Assembly: GCF_008369915.1 (NCBI RefSeq)
Contig: NZ_VSRN01000001.1
Location: 6,382,501 to 6,446,500 of the forward strand
Direction of reading: 5' to 3'
DNA length: 64,000 bases
Origin: Dyadobacter sp. UC 10
GTDB lineage: Bacteria; Bacteroidota; Bacteroidia; Cytophagales; Spirosomataceae
Shown here: positions 61,069 through 64,000 of the stretch, in pieces
Layout of the letters: every line of letters begins with the position of its first letter
Numbering within the stretch: the first letter of the stretch is position 1
Made by a program: the position numbers and the translations under genes
Notes under the pieces: model-generated
What the model saw: the letters and a program-made list of their open reading frames with translations, nothing else
Databases searched by the model: none
What the model was told of the DNA's origin: nothing

Positions 61069-61745
61069 TGATGCCAAAAGTTTTACTCATCGAAGACGAA
61101 ACTGCATTGGGGATGATCGTCAAAGACAGTCTGACCTATCGCGGATTCACGGTCTTCTACGCCGAAAACGGGATTGCCGGGCTTGAACAGTTCGCATTAT
61201 ATCGCCCCGACATTGTCGTGGCCGATGTAATGATGCCGGATATGGATGGTTTTACGATGGCTGGAAAGATTCGCCAGCAAGACCCCAATGTGCCAATCAT
61301 GTTCCTGACTGCGCGCTCACAAACCGCCGACGTCGTCAAAGGTTTCGAGCTGGGTGGAAATGATTATCTCAAGAAACCGTTCAGCCTCGACGAGCTGGTT
61401 GTCCGTATTGAAGCCCTGCTCCGGCCGAGAAATGCAGCTAACTTTTCTCAGGAAGTTTTCAGAATTGGCAGATACACATTTGATCCGGCTAAGCAAAAAC
61501 TGTCACTTGATGGCCACGAAGCTTCTTTATCTCACCGTGAAGCAGAGCTGCTGCGTCGCTTGTATCAGCTGCGCAATCAGGTGCTGGAAAAAAACATGGT
61601 GCTTTTGGAGCTTTGGGGTGATGATTCTTTCTTCAACGGCCGCAGTTTGGACGTTTTTATAACACGCCTGCGTCGCTACCTTAAAGACGACCCGCAGGTA
61701 CAGATTGTCAACATTCGTGGTATCGGGTATAAGTTGATTTTCTGA
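61068..61745 (+). CDS. OmpR-family response regulator
   Basis: A 225-residue regulator: receiver (about 1-120) with D53 in VVADVMMPDMDG and the K in YLKKPFSLDEL, then a winged-helix output domain (about 130-225, RIGRYTFDPAKQKLSLDGHE, ELLRRLYQLRNQVLEKNMVL, DVFITRLRRYLKDDPQVQIV). Its start overlaps the kinase stop. The likely targets are its own promoter region and the divergent GLPGLI/TonB genes; that is inference. Confidence 0.94.
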   Translation: MMPKVLLIEDETALGMIVKDSLTYRGFTVFYAENGIAGLEQFALYRPDIVVADVMMPDMDGFTMAGKIRQQDPNVPIMFLTARSQTADVVKGFELGGNDYLKKPFSLDELVVRIEALLRPRNAANFSQEVFRIGRYTFDPAKQKLSLDGHEASLSHREAELLRRLYQLRNQVLEKNMVLLELWGDDSFFNGRSLDVFITRLRRYLKDDPQVQIVNIRGIGYKLIF

Positions 61746-61937
61746 ATATACCGGCAACATAGATGCCGCCTCCGACTTCCTTACCTCATCCCCTTTTTGC
61801 TCATTGCCAAATTTAATCATTAAATTGTCAGGCGCTTTCACGCCTTGTGCAATGCAGAATCTTCCTCAAATCAATGTATAGCGCCGGTCTGAGCACCAAA
61901 AGAGAAAAGTTAATTCAGATTACTAACCAGTTGAACA

Positions 61938-63275
61938 GTGACTTCAGTACAATCCTTCATGACCCGGATCATCGACAGAAATCCCGGCGAAAATGAATTC
62001 CACCAGGCAGTCCATGAGGTTGCAGAGACCATTATCCCCTTTATTCAGGACCATCCGCATTACCAGAAAGCCAAAATACTTGAGCGGATTACGGAGCCTG
62101 AGCGGGTCATTATATTCCGGGTACCCTGGATGAACGACCTCGGCGAAGTGGAGATTAACCGCGGATACCGTGTTCAGATGAACAGTGCGATCGGTCCTTA
62201 CAAGGGCGGGCTGCGTTTTCATCCGTCTGTCAACCTCAGTACGCTCAAGTTTCTAGCCTTTGAACAGATTTTTAAAAATAGCCTGACCCAACTTCCCATG
62301 GGAGGCGGTAAGGGAGGAGCTGATTTTGACCCAAAAGGTCGTTCTGACCGCGAGGTGATGTTTTTTTGTCAAAGCTTTATGACCGAGCTGTTTCGTCACA
62401 TTAGCTCGGATAATGATGTACCTGCCGGAGATATCGGGGTCGGTGCAAGGGAAATCGGGTTTATGTTTGGACAATATAAACGACTCAAAAATGAGTTTAC
62501 CGGCGTTTTGACAGGCAAGGGCGCAAGCTACGGCGGCAGCCTGATCCGCCCGGAGGCGACGGGTTACGGGGTTGTTTATTTTGTGGAACAAATGCTCAAC
62601 CAGCGGCGCGACAGTATCAAAGGGAAAAAAGTAGTTATTTCCGGTTCCGGTAACGTGGCTCAATATACGCTCGAAAAGTGCATGGAGCTGGGCGCAAAAG
62701 TGGTAACTCTTTCTGATTCATCAGGTTACATCTACGATGAGAACGGTATAGATGCAGAAAAGTTTGCCTACATCATGCATTTGAAAAATGAAACGCGCGG
62801 CCGGATCAACGAGTATGCTGACAGGTTCGGATGTGAATTTGTGGCCGGAAGAACTCCGTGGGAAATACCGTGTGACATTGCCTTGCCGAATGCTACCCAA
62901 AATGAACTTAATGCGGATGATGCCCGCCTGCTCGTTAAGAACGGCTGTATCTGTGTAGCCGAAGGAGCGAATATGCCGTGTACCCCGGAAGCCATTGAGG
63001 TATTTGAGAATCATGATATCCTGTACGCCCCGGGAAAGGCGGCGAATGCGGGCGGCGTGGCAGTTTCGGGTCTTGAAATGTCGCAAAACTCACTGCGCTT
63101 GTCGTGGTCGCGGGAGGAAGTAGATAAAAAATTGCAGGAGATCATGTTAAATATTCATTCGACCTGCCTGCGCTACGGCCGCCGGCCTGACGGGCGGATG
63201 AGTTACCTGCAAGGAGCCAATATCGGAGGCTTCGTGCGGGTAGCCGACGCCATGCTGGCGCAGGGACTGGTGTAA
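61938..63275 (+). CDS. gdhA: Glutamate dehydrogenase, NADP-type
   Basis: A 445-residue enzyme, the length of hexameric class I GDH (about 445-450). It interconverts glutamate with 2-oxoglutarate and ammonia. Key stretches are GPYKGGLRFHPSVNLSTLKF, LPMGGGKGGADFDPKGRSDR with catalytic K125, PAGDIGVGAREIGFMFGQYK and the Rossmann motif KKVVISGSGNVAQYTLEKCM. Its size and the GSGNVAQ fingerprint fit NADP-linked forms. The frame starts at GTG 61938; ATG 61959 is an alternative. It is monocistronic, closed by a strong terminator. Confidence 0.95.
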   Translation: MTSVQSFMTRIIDRNPGENEFHQAVHEVAETIIPFIQDHPHYQKAKILERITEPERVIIFRVPWMNDLGEVEINRGYRVQMNSAIGPYKGGLRFHPSVNLSTLKFLAFEQIFKNSLTQLPMGGGKGGADFDPKGRSDREVMFFCQSFMTELFRHISSDNDVPAGDIGVGAREIGFMFGQYKRLKNEFTGVLTGKGASYGGSLIRPEATGYGVVYFVEQMLNQRRDSIKGKKVVISGSGNVAQYTLEKCMELGAKVVTLSDSSGYIYDENGIDAEKFAYIMHLKNETRGRINEYADRFGCEFVAGRTPWEIPCDIALPNATQNELNADDARLLVKNGCICVAEGANMPCTPEAIEVFENHDILYAPGKAANAGGVAVSGLEMSQNSLRLSWSREEVDKKLQEIMLNIHSTCLRYGRRPDGRMSYLQGANIGGFVRVADAMLAQGLV

Positions 63276-63278
63276 CCA

Positions 63279-63319
63279 AAACCCCGGCATACATGCATCA
63301 ATGAGCTATGCCGGGGTTT
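63279..63319 (+). terminator. Hairpin terminator after glutamate dehydrogenase gene
   Basis: AAACCCCGGCATA (63279-63291) pairs with TATGCCGGGGTTT (63307-63319), a perfect 13-bp stem beginning three bases after the stop codon. A short AT-rich stretch follows. Confidence 0.8.
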
Positions 63320-63470
63320 AATTATTTGAGATAAAACACACGTAAGACATTAGGATTGGTACCTCGTAAACTTTATTGAAAACCTGGTGTTTTATCCGAC
63401 ATGTTTTTAACTGAATTCGATTACAAACTCAACTCAAACGCCTCTAACTTCCTTTAACACGATTAATCAA

Positions 63471-63881
63471 ATGTATTTCCTGAACCCACGCCTCGCCGCC
63501 GATATTTTTGATGGCGAATACATTATTGCCAATTTGGATACCGGTCTCTATTACAGTGTGCAGGGGGCGGCAGTTTCCCTACTTCAATGCCTCCCCTACT
63601 CCGATGTAAATCAAATTATTGAAGCTTTTTCAGGTACATTCCCGGAAAATGCAGCGATGATTGAGGAAGAATTAACTTCTATTTTCAGGGAATTGGTAAG
63701 CCAGGATGTTATCCGGCAGGATGAAGGGATTTTGCTGGAAAACGGTCCTGAATTTAGTGCTCCCGACGCCTATATTCCCGGGCGTTTTAACCGGTATGCA
63801 GATATGCAGGATCTGCTCATGCTGGACCCGATTCACGATGTGGATGAAAATGGATGGACAGTTCAAAGCACCAATAGCTAA
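63471..63881 (+). CDS. PqqD-family protein with C-terminal extension
   Basis: A 136-residue protein. The first 90 residues are a PqqD-like winged helix (YIIANLDTGLYYSVQGAAVS then LLQCLPYSDV, and MIEEELTSIFRELVSQDVIR), the fold that binds leader peptides in RiPP pathways. The tail carries MQDLLMLDPIHDVDENGW, a motif I associate with PqqD proteins next to asparagine synthase or HprK-like genes in Bacteroidota. It is followed 12 bases later by another frame that runs off the window. No precursor peptide is visible here. A role in peptide modification is inference. Confidence 0.87.
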   Translation: MYFLNPRLAADIFDGEYIIANLDTGLYYSVQGAAVSLLQCLPYSDVNQIIEAFSGTFPENAAMIEEELTSIFRELVSQDVIRQDEGILLENGPEFSAPDAYIPGRFNRYADMQDLLMLDPIHDVDENGWTVQSTNS

Positions 63882-63893
63882 AATTCAGGCACT

Positions 63894-64000
63894 TTGAATC
63901 CAGTTGCTTATTTCGACAACGTGCTATCGTTGTTCGACTCACTTTCTTATGTGCATACCGATCAGCTGAAACTGGCTGACAGGACAATCCATTTGCGTAC
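63894..64000 (+). CDS. Partial CDS at the window end, possibly of the PqqD operon
   Basis: An open frame from TTG 63894 (MNPVAYFDNVLSLFDSLSYV, then HTDQLKLADRTIHLR) runs without stop to the edge, 35 codons. It is 12 bases from the PqqD gene in the same direction, as expected for a linked gene. Too little is visible to name it. A kinase, nucleotidyltransferase or asparagine synthase would fit the neighbourhood, but that is a guess. Confidence 0.5.
   Translation, partial: MNPVAYFDNVLSLFDSLSYVHTDQLKLADRTIHLR

Overview
The window looks like chromosomal DNA from a member of the Bacteroidota, most likely order Cytophagales and close to Dyadobacter/Spirosomaceae. This rests on several lineage-typical features: SusC/SusD with STN, FecR and ECF sigma partners, a GLPGLI protein, a giant repeat protein with a type IX-like C-terminus, a DUF4256 protein, CarboxypepD_reg-type TonB receptors, little Shine-Dalgarno signal, and several promoter-like TTG/TTTG-N19-22-TAnnTTTG pairs. 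I saw no rRNA, tRNA, CRISPR array, insertion sequence or prophage module.

Layout. (1) 1-5545, minus strand: ECF sigma factor, FecR anti-sigma, STN-bearing SusC and the first codons of a SusD lipoprotein form a surface-sensed glycan uptake locus. (2) 5652-9863, plus strand: a single-domain response regulator, a double-domain KaiC ATPase, two consecutive KaiB proteins and a PAS histidine kinase make a KaiA-less Kai-like module. (3) 9905-10654: a membrane protein and an XRE regulator behind a good Bacteroidota promoter. (4) 10688-17878, minus strand: UvrA2-like ATPase, a secreted beta-helix protein with a PDZ domain and a GH95 fucosidase, tightly spaced as one operon. (5) 18133-24894, plus strand: ChaA antiporter, a DUF932-like protein, unknown small proteins, a Rnk/GreA-like protein, DedA, a coiled-coil lipoprotein and a CPA2 antiporter. 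(6) 24915-32069: mixed genes, including an ArsR/SRPBCC/DoxX operon, DUF4256, an acetyltransferase, and a short-chain reductase divergent from its likely HxlR regulator.

(7) 32131-40587, minus strand: a 2818-residue repeat-built surface protein. (8) 40697-47791, minus strand: small proteins, a propeller-type histidine kinase with its LytTR response regulator, and a hybrid kinase. (9) 48093-50318: a secreted esterase and a cupin. (10) 50534-54362, plus strand: NhaA and a TrkH/TrkA potassium uptake pair. (11) 54534-61745: two envelope proteins, then a GLPGLI protein plus TonB-type barrel divergent from a histidine kinase/OmpR regulator pair. (12) 61938-64000: glutamate dehydrogenase, then the start of a PqqD-headed operon cut by the window edge.

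The genes give a picture of an aerobic, polysaccharide-using soil or plant-associated bacterium with heavy investment in envelope sensing (three two-component systems, a Kai-linked kinase and an ECF/FecR relay) and cation balance (ChaA, CPA2, NhaA, Trk). The most unusual block is the KaiC-KaiB-KaiB-kinase operon. Noncoding DNA carries clear operator-like repeats at the ArsR and HxlR genes, several strong terminators, and dispersed palindromic or period-10 repeats. All family calls are from reading translated sequence; no database search was run.
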